Origin: Hymenobacter sp. BT18
GTDB taxonomy: Bacteria; Bacteroidota; Bacteroidia; Cytophagales; Hymenobacteraceae
Length of the DNA: 64,000 nucleotides
Reading direction: 5' to 3'
Assembly (NCBI RefSeq): GCF_012273015.1
Contig: NZ_CP050954.1
Span: forward strand, 310,001 to 374,000
In this document: in pieces, positions 7,866 through 15,559 of the stretch
How positions within the stretch are numbered: the stretch's first letter is position 1
How the letters are laid out: each line of letters opens with the position of its first letter
Notes under the pieces: model-generated
Databases searched by the model: none
Seen by the model: only the letters and a program-made list of their open reading frames with translations
What the model was told of the DNA's origin: nothing
Translations under genes and position numbers: made by a program

Positions 7866-9380
7866 ATGGATTCAAAAATCTCTCTATCTTATTGCTGGGC
7901 TGATAAAGACATTGCTAACAAAATTGATCAGGACTGGAAAGCCTTAGGTATTATATTAACTCGGGACATAAGAGACGTCGATTATAAAGGATCATTCCGG
8001 GCTTTTATGCAAAGCATGAGAGAAGGAGATTTCGTTCTATTAATTATAAGCGAGAACTACTTAAAGTCAAAAAATTGCATGTTTGAGGCATTGGAGCTTT
8101 TCCAGGACCCAGCGTTTAAAGACAAAATCCTTCCTGTACTCGCCCCAAATGCAAATATATATAATGCGTTGGGCAGACTTCAATATGCAAAATACTGGGA
8201 AGAACAGATCAGCGAATTAACAGCTCAAATAAAGCAACTAGATGGCCTTGATAACATAACTAGCGCTTATCAGGAGCTAGACCATTTGAGACGTATTCGT
8301 GGTTCTATTGATCAATTTTGCGCCACATTATCTGATTTGAAATACTCTACTTGGATTGAAGTAGAAGCGAAGGGATATAAAGATATTTTTGAATACATTG
8401 GAGGCGATATAGATAGCGCTTTAACTGCTGAGTGTAGTGATATACTTATGATTAATGACATACAAGAACAAGCAATTCACCTTGAACAATTGAGTAGAAA
8501 AAATCCAAATAATAAAACCATCCTCTTTACCGAAGCAGCAGTTGCATTTAAGCGCAAGAATTATAAGATAGCAAGAAATAAACTCGAAAGCATTGTAAGT
8601 ATTTATGATGATAACACAGCACGGATAGAGTTAGGTATCATATTAGCTGGATTTTTAGGAAAACCTCAATTGGCGAGGGAACAATACGAATCAGCATTGG
8701 AAAAAGACCCCAAGAATAGTAATATTCTCAACAACCTAGCATTAGTGTTATCCGACGATTCAATCAACGAAGTTGAATTATCGAAATCTTGCTTTGAACA
8801 AGCTATTGAAATCAACCCGAATGATGACGAAATTTTAATAAATTATGCTAATTTTTTATATCAAAAAACTAATGATTTAGAAAATGCTGCACTAAAATTT
8901 AAAACCGCATTTTCCATCAACAATGCCAATGCAGGAACTCATTATAGTTACGGGCTTTTATCATTAAAACAGGGAAACATCGAATTGGCAAGGCATCATT
9001 TGGAGGATTCAATAAAACTTGACCCTAAAACACCTGCATGGGGTATAATCGGCAACATCATATTAATCCATTACAAAAATCTGGAGCTTGCCGATAAATA
9101 TTTCAAAGGTGCTATTTCATTAGCTGATAACGAACCACAAGGTCATTATAACTATGCTAATTATCTAGCACAGCATACGACTAATCATGAACTCGCCCTC
9201 ATACATTACAGGAGAGCAATAGACTTAGATCCAAACAACGGAATATATCATATAAATTTATGTATAAAGCTTCTTAGGATAAACAGAATGGCCGAGGCAA
9301 GGGAGCATTATCAAAGGGCTTGCGCTATTGACCCAAGTTTAAAACAATTGGCTCTTGATGAAGCTCTATTAAAAACATAA
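7866..9380 (+). CDS. TIR domain protein with C-terminal TPR repeats, probable immune effector
   Basis: 504 residues. Residues 4-150 look like a bacterial TIR domain: ISLSYCWAD at the first strand, DIRDVDYKGSF, FVLLIISENYLKSKNC and MFEALEL, where Glu74 sits at the position of the catalytic glutamate of NADase TIRs. Residues 150-200 form a linker, and from about 205 to 500 there are eight or so TPR-like helical pairs, several with the AREQYESALEKDPKN type of motif. TIR-TPR proteins are candidate NAD-depleting phage sensors, with the TPR region sensing or oligomerising. The gene is strongly AT-rich compared with the surrounding chromosome. Whether it works with the ATPase-Toprim gene 57 bases upstream is not shown. 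Confidence 0.8.
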   Translation: MDSKISLSYCWADKDIANKIDQDWKALGIILTRDIRDVDYKGSFRAFMQSMREGDFVLLIISENYLKSKNCMFEALELFQDPAFKDKILPVLAPNANIYNALGRLQYAKYWEEQISELTAQIKQLDGLDNITSAYQELDHLRRIRGSIDQFCATLSDLKYSTWIEVEAKGYKDIFEYIGGDIDSALTAECSDILMINDIQEQAIHLEQLSRKNPNNKTILFTEAAVAFKRKNYKIARNKLESIVSIYDDNTARIELGIILAGFLGKPQLAREQYESALEKDPKNSNILNNLALVLSDDSINEVELSKSCFEQAIEINPNDDEILINYANFLYQKTNDLENAALKFKTAFSINNANAGTHYSYGLLSLKQGNIELARHHLEDSIKLDPKTPAWGIIGNIILIHYKNLELADKYFKGAISLADNEPQGHYNYANYLAQHTTNHELALIHYRRAIDLDPNNGIYHINLCIKLLRINRMAEAREHYQRACAIDPSLKQLALDEALLKT

Positions 9381-9448
9381 TCGACTAGTTATTGGCACGA
9401 GCGTTGGCGGGCCTATATGTATGATAAATCCATGTTAATACCTTAGTC

Positions 9449-9553
9449 ATGAAAATCATTCAGCAGCTCCGCAAGTATAAACTCAACAAGCACGGCTTTG
9501 CCTCCATCCATTCACCGTCTGTTGGGCTAGCACCCGCTTGCGCGTGGCCTTAG
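9449..9553 (+). pseudogene. Short open frame (34 codons), possible gene remnant at the right edge of the defence island
   Basis: An ATG-started frame beginning MKIIQQLRKYKLNKHGFAS reads as plausible protein for about 20 residues, then loses character before a TAG. It could be the beheaded start of a lost gene or a chance frame. No function is assigned. Confidence 0.25.
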
Positions 9554-9596
9554 AAAAGTCCCAGCCGCTACCACGGGCGTAGCCAGCGCAGCGTGG

Positions 9597-9604
9597 TATC
9601 TTTG
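9597..9604 (+). promoter_or_regulatory. -7 promoter box TATCTTTG of the exported protein gene 9630
   Basis: Exact match to TAnnTTTG, ending 25 bases before the ATG. No good -33 TTTG is visible. Confidence 0.6.
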
Positions 9605-9629
9605 TTTACCCCGAAAGTATCTCCAAGCT

Positions 9630-10109
9630 ATGCCTATCCGAATAGCCTACCTTCTACTCTCCCTGCTGCTCCTCGTTAGCCCAGCCTTTGCCCAGTCTAC
9701 CCCAGCCAAACCGGCCGGCGGCGCGCTGCTGGACCAGGAGAATGGCTTTCGCGCCTACCATTTCGGAGACCCAGCCGCCCAGCATCCGCCGTTGCGCGTG
9801 TTCTTGGAAGATGGCCCCACCATCATCTACACCGCTTCTCCAGAGGACTTGCACTACGCCGGTGTGCCACTCACGGAAATACTCTACACCTTCAAACCCG
9901 ACGGTCTGGACCGGGTCAGCTTCACTACCCGAGGCCAGCGCCACAGCGACCAGCTCTTGCAGCAGCTTGTGGCCCACTACGGCCCCGGCGAGCCCGGCTC
10001 CAGCTACGTGAATAGCTACGAGTGGCGCGGTCAGCACGTGGTACTCAGCTTCAGCCCCGCCACCAAGGCCAACCCGGACGCCCAAGTGCTGCTGTTGCGC
10101 TTACCTTAA
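9630..10109 (+). CDS. Exported hypothetical protein
   Basis: 159 residues with a clear signal peptide (residues 1-21, cleavage after AFA). The mature part is a mixed alpha/beta domain including RVFLEDGPTIIYT, LHYAGVPLTEILYTFKPDGLD and YEWRGQHVVLSF. This looks like a small periplasmic domain of the kind that compares a substrate-derived beta hairpin, but no family is recognised. It has its own -7 box at 9597. The following gene encodes another small exported protein 31 bases later, so the two are probably cotranscribed. Confidence 0.7.
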   Translation: MPIRIAYLLLSLLLLVSPAFAQSTPAKPAGGALLDQENGFRAYHFGDPAAQHPPLRVFLEDGPTIIYTASPEDLHYAGVPLTEILYTFKPDGLDRVSFTTRGQRHSDQLLQQLVAHYGPGEPGSSYVNSYEWRGQHVVLSFSPATKANPDAQVLLLRLP

Positions 10110-10140
10110 TGCAGACTGAGCCCTAAGACCTTTTCCCTGC

Positions 10141-10491
10141 ATGCCAATGCGCCGTTTCCTCTTCCTCCTTTTGCTCAGCAGCCTTGCTTCCCTGCCCGAC
10201 GCCTTGGCTCAACAGCCCCCTGTCACGGCCACCACGCCGCCGATGTATGGGTTGGCCCTTATCGAGCTAAGCCGCCAAGTAGGTGGTAGCTGCTCGGTGA
10301 TTCTCTCGGATGGTGTAACTCCAAACCCTAAGGCCAAGGTTTACCAGGAGAATGGCCGGAACCGGGAATTTGCCGATGAAGCGGCCGCCCTTAATTTTCT
10401 TTATAACCTGGGTTGGGAGGTCATCCCCAACGGCAGCCCGGCGTCCAGCCTTTACATCAACCGCTACTTACTCAAGCGCCGCAACCAATAG
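10141..10491 (+). CDS. Exported hypothetical protein
   Basis: 116 residues with a signal peptide (residues 1-23, cleavage after ALA). The mature domain contains MYGLALIELSRQVGGSCSV and a C-terminal LNFLYNLGWEVIPNG. The final stretch, with a predicted short strand-helix-strand, resembles small periplasmic domains of uncharacterised Hymenobacter proteins. An alternative start at 10147 is possible. A strong terminator follows at 10558-10588. Confidence 0.7.
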   Translation: MPMRRFLFLLLLSSLASLPDALAQQPPVTATTPPMYGLALIELSRQVGGSCSVILSDGVTPNPKAKVYQENGRNREFADEAAALNFLYNLGWEVIPNGSPASSLYINRYLLKRRNQ

Positions 10492-10557
10492 CTTTTTGTA
10501 TTCCGGCAGGCTCCATACTAAGCTGTATTTTGGTAGTAGCTGTAAGGTATGGGCACA

Positions 10558-10588
10558 AAAAAAGCCGCCCCACCCGGAACGGCTTTTT
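10558..10588. terminator. Bidirectional intrinsic terminator
   Basis: Arms AAAAAGCCG and CGGCTTTTT flank a GC-rich loop, with A and T runs on either side. It separates the convergent 10141 gene and glnN. Confidence 0.75.
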
Positions 10589-10646
10589 CGAAATCGAGAC
10601 CGAAGAAAATTCCCACCCAACTTCGGTTCGATTCTGGCGCTGGACT

Positions 10647-12836
10647 CTAGTGCCGGAACAACAGTTCGCGGTACTTTACCAGGGGCCAGTCCTCATCGGC
10701 CACCATCAGCTCCAGCTTATCCACGGAGCGGCGGATGGTGTCGAAATGTGATTTGACAGTGTCGCAGTAGGCAATAGCCCGCTCGCGCGTGTCTTCAATT
10801 TTGTTGGCCACTTTACGGGCATCAATCATCTGCTCCACTTGGGTTTTGATGGTGTTGATGTGTCGTGAAATAGCTTTGATCGTATCTACGGTTACCTGAG
10901 CCGTGTCGTCGTCGAGGCCCAGCTCGCGCAGGCCGCGCACGTTGTTCACCAGCTTGGTCTGGTATGCAACCGCCGTGGGGATGATATGGTTCACGGCGAG
11001 GTCACCCATTACGCGACTTTCGATCTGGATTTTCTTCATGTAGTCCTCCAGCAGAATCTCGTGGCGGGCGTGCAGCTCTACCTGCGAGAAGATGCCGTGA
11101 CGCTCAAACAGGGCCGCTGCCTCTTCCGTCACCAGCGCATCCAGGGCGTGGGGCGTAGTGGGGATGTTGGCCAGACCCCGACGGGCGGCCTCTTCCTTCC
11201 ACTCATCGGAGTAGCCATTGCCCTCGAAGCGGATGTCCTTGGAGCTGATAACGTACTCGCGCAGCACCTCTACGATGGCCACTTCTTTTTTCTTGCCCTG
11301 CTCGATCAGCGCATCCACTTTCGTTTTGAAGTCAATCAGCTGCTCGGCTACAATGGCGTTGAGCACCGTCATGGCCGAAGAGCAGTTAGCCGAAGAGCCC
11401 ACGGCGCGCAGCTCGAACTTGTTGCCGGTGAAGGCAAACGGCGAGGTGCGGTTACGGTCCGTATTGTCGAGGAGGATAGCGGGAATCTTATCGATGCCCA
11501 GCTTGAGGTAGATGTTGTCGCCCTTGTCCAGGGGCACTTTGGCGGTTCGCTCCAGTTCGTCCAGCACCGAGTCCAGCATCGAGCCTACGAATACCGACAT
11601 GATAGCCGGCGGGGCTTCGTTAGCCCCCAGGCGGTGGTCGTTGGAAGCCGAGGCAATGGAAGCGCGCAGCAGGTCGCCGTACGTATGCACCGCCTTAATG
11701 GTGGTGATGAAGAACGCCAGGAACTGCAGGTTTTCCTTGGGCCGCTTGCCGGGAGCGAGCAGGTTCACACCGGTATCGGTGCTCATAGCCCAGTTGTTGT
11801 GCTTGCCCGAGCCGTTTACGCCCGCGAAAGGCTTCTCGTGCAGCAGCACTTTGAAATTGTGCTTCTCGGCCACCTTGTCCATCAGGTCCATCAGGAGCTG
11901 GTTGTGGTCGATGGCCAGGTTGGCATCTTCGAAGGTGGGCGCGCACTCAAACTGGTGCGGGGCTACTTCATTGTGGCGGGTACGCAGCGGAATGCCCAGC
12001 TTGTTGGCTTCCTCTTCGTAGTCCAGCATAAAAGCGTGCACCCGGGGCGGAATGGAGCCGAAATAGTGGTCTTCCAGCTGCTGGCCTTTAGCCGGCGAGT
12101 GGCCGAACACCGTGCGACCGGTCATTACCAGGTCGGGGCGGGCCGTGTGCAGGGCTTTGTCAACCAGGAAATACTCCTGCTCGATACCCAGCGTGGTGTT
12201 TACGCGCTGTACGTCTTTGTCGAAGTACTGGCACACATCCACGGCGGCCTTTTCCAAAGAAGCCAGCGACTTCAGCAGCGGGGCTTTGTAGTCGAGAGCC
12301 TCGCCGGTGTAGGCTACGAAGATGGTGGGAATGCACAGCGTCTTGGCACCGGCCGTTTCCAGGATAAAGGCGGGCGAGGTGGGGTCCCAGGCGGTGTAGC
12401 CGCGGGCCTCAAAGGTGTTGCGGATGCCGCCGTTCGGGAACGAGGAAGCATCGGGCTCCTGCTGCACCAGTGCCGAGCCTTTGAAGTTTTCTACGGGCCG
12501 GCCGTCGGAGTTCAGGTCAAAGAACGAGTCGTGCTTTTCGGCGGTGGCGCCGGTCAGGGGCTGGAACCAGTGCGTGTAGTGGGTAGCACCTTTGGCCATG
12601 GCCCAGGTTTTCATGGCTGAGGCTACGGCGTCGGCCACGGAGCGCTCCACGGGGGCTCCCTGCTTAATGGCTGATTGTAATTTCTTGAAGTACTCTCCCG
12701 GCATAGTCGCCCGCATGGCGTCGAGGTTGAACACGTTCTTGCCGAACGAGTCGGAGCGACGCTCACCGGAGGAAACCACCTCGACCGTCTTGCGCTGGTC
12801 GACTAATTCAAGAGCTTTAAATCTGAGAATGGCCAT
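10647..12836 (-). CDS. glnN: Type III glutamine synthetase
   Basis: Makes glutamine from glutamate, ammonia and ATP. The 729-residue length and N-terminus are those of the GSIII class of Bacteroidota and cyanobacteria, not the 440-470 residue GSI or GSII. Visible motifs include KHNNWAMST (about residue 340), the active-site loop NEVAPHQFE, FELRAVGSSANCS, and a long C-terminal helical region ending KLELMVADEDWPLVKYRELLFRH. A -7 box TACATTTG on the minus strand lies at 12871-12878 with TTTG at 12903-12900, so it is transcribed alone. It faces the 10558 terminator. The long antisense frame on the plus strand within it is not a gene. Confidence 0.97.
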   Translation of the reverse strand: MAILRFKALELVDQRKTVEVVSSGERRSDSFGKNVFNLDAMRATMPGEYFKKLQSAIKQGAPVERSVADAVASAMKTWAMAKGATHYTHWFQPLTGATAEKHDSFFDLNSDGRPVENFKGSALVQQEPDASSFPNGGIRNTFEARGYTAWDPTSPAFILETAGAKTLCIPTIFVAYTGEALDYKAPLLKSLASLEKAAVDVCQYFDKDVQRVNTTLGIEQEYFLVDKALHTARPDLVMTGRTVFGHSPAKGQQLEDHYFGSIPPRVHAFMLDYEEEANKLGIPLRTRHNEVAPHQFECAPTFEDANLAIDHNQLLMDLMDKVAEKHNFKVLLHEKPFAGVNGSGKHNNWAMSTDTGVNLLAPGKRPKENLQFLAFFITTIKAVHTYGDLLRASIASASNDHRLGANEAPPAIMSVFVGSMLDSVLDELERTAKVPLDKGDNIYLKLGIDKIPAILLDNTDRNRTSPFAFTGNKFELRAVGSSANCSSAMTVLNAIVAEQLIDFKTKVDALIEQGKKKEVAIVEVLREYVISSKDIRFEGNGYSDEWKEEAARRGLANIPTTPHALDALVTEEAAALFERHGIFSQVELHARHEILLEDYMKKIQIESRVMGDLAVNHIIPTAVAYQTKLVNNVRGLRELGLDDDTAQVTVDTIKAISRHINTIKTQVEQMIDARKVANKIEDTRERAIAYCDTVKSHFDTIRRSVDKLELMVADEDWPLVKYRELLFRH

Positions 12837-12870
12837 ACAGTAGTTACGTGGAGGCTATGATGTATGAAGG

Positions 12871-12878
12871 CAAATGTA
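12871..12878 (-). promoter_or_regulatory. -7 promoter box TACATTTG of glnN
   Basis: Reads TACATTTG leftward, 34 bases before the ATG, with a TTTG 21 bases upstream (12903-12900) as the -33 element. Confidence 0.65.
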
Positions 12879-13094
12879 GATGACTGGCTTTCTCTTTTCC
12901 AAATACCCTTTCAAAATTTAAGGCATTTGTGTAAAAATCATTTGTTTTTTCTCGCATACCCCTCAAAAACCAATACCAATCTCCGATTTAACCAGTCAAA
13001 AAGCAACCCCTCCCGACTTCTTGATTAAGAAAGCATAGGCATTTGCAAATTCAGCACTAGTGAGCCCGCGGCGCAACTCCCGGGCCTGGGGTGT

Positions 13095-13102
13095 TACTTT
13101 TG
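13095..13102 (+). promoter_or_regulatory. -7 promoter box TACTTTTG, 4 bases before a GTG start
   Basis: Exact TAnnTTTG match. Only 4 bases separate it from the GTG of the sulfatase gene, so the mRNA is probably leaderless. Confidence 0.6.
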
Positions 13103-13106
13103 GGGC

Positions 13107-14963
13107 GTGAAAAACCGCTTTGCGTTTCAGCCGCGCTACTTCCTGTTCTGGCTTTGTTTTTTCTTCCTGGCCAAACTGCTGTTTCTGGCTTACCAATTCC
13201 GGCTGGTGGCCCCTTTGTCAGCAGCTACGGTAGCCAACATTTTTTGGTATGGACTGCGGCTGGATGCCTCCGCTGCGGCTTATCTGTGTTTACCTGCCTT
13301 TCTGCTTTTCTTAGTCGACAGTCTGGCCGGACCGCGCTTTCCGCTGCAGCCCCTCCTGCGCTATATAACGAGCGTGGCGGTGCTGGTGGTGACGACGCTG
13401 ACTATAGCGGACCTGGAGCTGTACCAGGTCTGGGGCTTCCGCCTGGATGCTACCCCGCTACAGTATCTGAATACGCCCGCCGAAATGGCGGCCTCGGCGG
13501 GTGCGGCCCCCTGGGCCCTGCTGCTAGCGTTGTGGGCAGGCCTGCTGGCCGGCAGCTGGGGGCTTTACCAGCGGCTGATTGGCCGGCTCCCGGCCACCCC
13601 GGTTGCTTTCGGCCGCTGGCGGGCCCTCGCAGTGAGTGTGCTGTACCTAGCCCTGGCAGTGGTGCCGCTACGGGGCGGGGTGCAGCAAATTCCCGTCAAC
13701 CAGAGCGACGTATACTTTTCGCCGGTGCCCTTCGCCAACCACGCGGCGGTGAATATGGCCTGGAACGTGATGAACTCCCTACTGCAGCAGAACAGCACGG
13801 TAAACCCCTACCCCTACCTACCCGACAGCACCGCCACCCGCTTGGTCAGCCAGCTCTACCCGGCCGGCCGCCCGCAGGCAGCACCGCAGCAGCTCTTGAC
13901 CACACCCCGGCCCAACGTACTGTTCATCATTCTGGAAAGCTTTACCAGTAAGTGGGTAGGCAGCTTGGGCGGGCAGGCGGGCACTACCCCTACCCTGGAT
14001 AGCCTGGCCCGCACGGGGGTGTTGTTTTCCAACGTGTACGCGGCCGGCGACCGAAGCCAGAAGGGCCTCGTGGCCCTGCTCAGCGGGTATCCTAACCAGC
14101 CCACTACCAGCATTATCAAGTACCCGCGCAAAACGGAGCGGCTGCCCCACCTGGCCCGCTCCCTGGCGGCTGTCGGTTACTCTTCCCGGTACTACCACGG
14201 CGGCGAGCTAGCGTTTGCCAATATGAAAAGCTACCTCGTAGCAGCCGGCTACAACCAGCTCACGGAGCGCAGCGACTTTCGGGCCGCCGAGCAAAACTCG
14301 AAGTGGGGCGCCCACGACCACGTGCTGTTCCGCCGGATGCTGAGTGAGCTGCCAGCCCAACGTCAGCCCTTTTTCGTCACGGCTTTTACGCTGAGCAGCC
14401 ATGAGCCTTTTGATGTGCCCATGGCTACCCGGTTTCGGGGGTCCGACGAAACCACTCGCTTCCGCAACTCGGTGTATTACACGGACCATGCGCTGGGGCA
14501 GTTTTTACGGGCAGCCCAGGAGCAGCCCTGGTGGGCCAACACCTTAGTTGTACTGGTAGCCGACCACGGGCATCCGTTGCCGGGCGGCACGCCAAATTAC
14601 GCCCCGGCCAAGTTCCGAATACCGCTTATCCTAACCGGGGGCGCCCTGCGGGCCGAGGCCCGGGGGCAGGTTGTGGCCACGCTGGGGTCGCAGACAGATG
14701 TAGCGGCCACCCTGCTGGCTCAGCTGGCGCTGCCGACGGCCGCGTATCCTTTCAGCCGAAATATCCTGGCCGCTGACTCCGCCTCAGCCTTTGCGTTTTA
14801 CTGCTTCACCGATGGTTTTGGCCTGGTTACTCCCCGCGGGGCCGTTACCTTTGACAACGCGGCCCGGCAAGTAATTTCCCGCAGCCCCGGCGTCCCGGCC
14901 GCTCAGCTGCAAGTGGGTAAGGCGTACCAGCAGGTTTCTTTCGAGGATTTTCTGCGCAAATAA
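13107..14963 (+). CDS. LTA synthase-like membrane sulfatase/phosphoglycerol transferase
   Basis: 618 residues from a GTG. There are five N-terminal membrane helices (roughly residues 10-30, 42-60, 65-85, 88-110, 130-150), a linker, then an extracytoplasmic alkaline-phosphatase-fold domain from about 270. Motifs include NVLFIILESFTS (metal-binding Glu), GDRSQKGLVALLSGYP (nucleophile Ser/Lys loop), SSHEPFDVP, and VVLVADHGHPLPGG (Asp, His). These proteins transfer or hydrolyse phosphoglycerol or related groups on the envelope; the true substrate in Bacteroidota is unknown. The start follows a promoter box directly. A small gene follows after 10 bases. Confidence 0.88.
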   Translation: MKNRFAFQPRYFLFWLCFFFLAKLLFLAYQFRLVAPLSAATVANIFWYGLRLDASAAAYLCLPAFLLFLVDSLAGPRFPLQPLLRYITSVAVLVVTTLTIADLELYQVWGFRLDATPLQYLNTPAEMAASAGAAPWALLLALWAGLLAGSWGLYQRLIGRLPATPVAFGRWRALAVSVLYLALAVVPLRGGVQQIPVNQSDVYFSPVPFANHAAVNMAWNVMNSLLQQNSTVNPYPYLPDSTATRLVSQLYPAGRPQAAPQQLLTTPRPNVLFIILESFTSKWVGSLGGQAGTTPTLDSLARTGVLFSNVYAAGDRSQKGLVALLSGYPNQPTTSIIKYPRKTERLPHLARSLAAVGYSSRYYHGGELAFANMKSYLVAAGYNQLTERSDFRAAEQNSKWGAHDHVLFRRMLSELPAQRQPFFVTAFTLSSHEPFDVPMATRFRGSDETTRFRNSVYYTDHALGQFLRAAQEQPWWANTLVVLVADHGHPLPGGTPNYAPAKFRIPLILTGGALRAEARGQVVATLGSQTDVAATLLAQLALPTAAYPFSRNILAADSASAFAFYCFTDGFGLVTPRGAVTFDNAARQVISRSPGVPAAQLQVGKAYQQVSFEDFLRK

Positions 14964-14973
14964 CTTCCCCCGT

Positions 14974-15354
14974 ATGGCCCAGCCCCAGCCCGAGCTGCTC
15001 TTTGTGTACAACGCGGATGCCGGGCTGCTGAATGGCCTACTGGATGCGGTTCATAAGGTCGTATCACCCGGCACGTATGCCTGCTCCCTGTGCGCCCTCA
15101 CCTACGGCGCTACCAGCATGCGCCCCGAGTGGCGGGAGTTCCTGCGCCAGCTGCCCGCCCGCACCACTTTCTTGCACCGTAATGAGCTTCCGCGGCAATT
15201 TCCGGAGCTGGCAGCTGTTGCGTTGCCGGCCGTTTTCCGCCGACCTGTAGCTGGTTCCTGGCAACTGCTGCTTGCCGCCCCCGAGTTGCAAGCCTTGGAT
15301 TTGGCGGGTTTGATGCAAGCCCTGCAGGACAAACTCCACCTCCCAGCGGAATAA
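14974..15354 (+). CDS. Conserved hypothetical protein with an HKxxSPxTYxCxLCxLTYG motif
   Basis: 126 residues, probably cytoplasmic. The N-terminal part reads FVYNADAGLLNGLLDAVHKVVSP followed by TYACSLCALTYG, a Cys-x-x-Cys pair in a short conserved block, then FLHRNEL and a leucine-rich C-terminus. I recall similar short proteins in other bacteria, sometimes loosely labelled GTPase, without experimental support. It starts 10 bases after the sulfatase gene, so the two form an operon. Function unknown. Confidence 0.75.
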   Translation: MAQPQPELLFVYNADAGLLNGLLDAVHKVVSPGTYACSLCALTYGATSMRPEWREFLRQLPARTTFLHRNELPRQFPELAAVALPAVFRRPVAGSWQLLLAAPELQALDLAGLMQALQDKLHLPAE

Positions 15355-15540
15355 GCGCCTACCGCTGACTACTGCCATAGGCTAAGTAAAATTTCGCAGG
15401 GTTTCCCACCCTGCTGGTCCAGGGCGTGAGCCAGGCTCCTAAGGCTGGGTCATTCCCGTTACTCCCTTTTTAATGAAACCTTGGCCCAGTTAAGTGCGGA
15501 TGCTTTACTGGCTTAGCGTGCAACAACCGGCAAGTCGCCG

Positions 15541-15548
15541 TATCTTTG
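15541..15548 (+). promoter_or_regulatory. -7 promoter box TATCTTTG of mtaB
   Basis: Exact consensus, ending 11 bases before the ATG at 15560. This supports 15560 over an upstream in-frame ATG at 15494, which precedes the box. Confidence 0.65.
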
Positions 15549-15559
15549 CGGCCTTGCTT

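Noticed and set aside
10986..12620. 544-codon open frame on the plus strand inside glnN
   Set aside because: Antisense shadow of a GC-rich gene: Gly/Val/His/Gln-rich, no domain, and fully overlapped by a certain gene.
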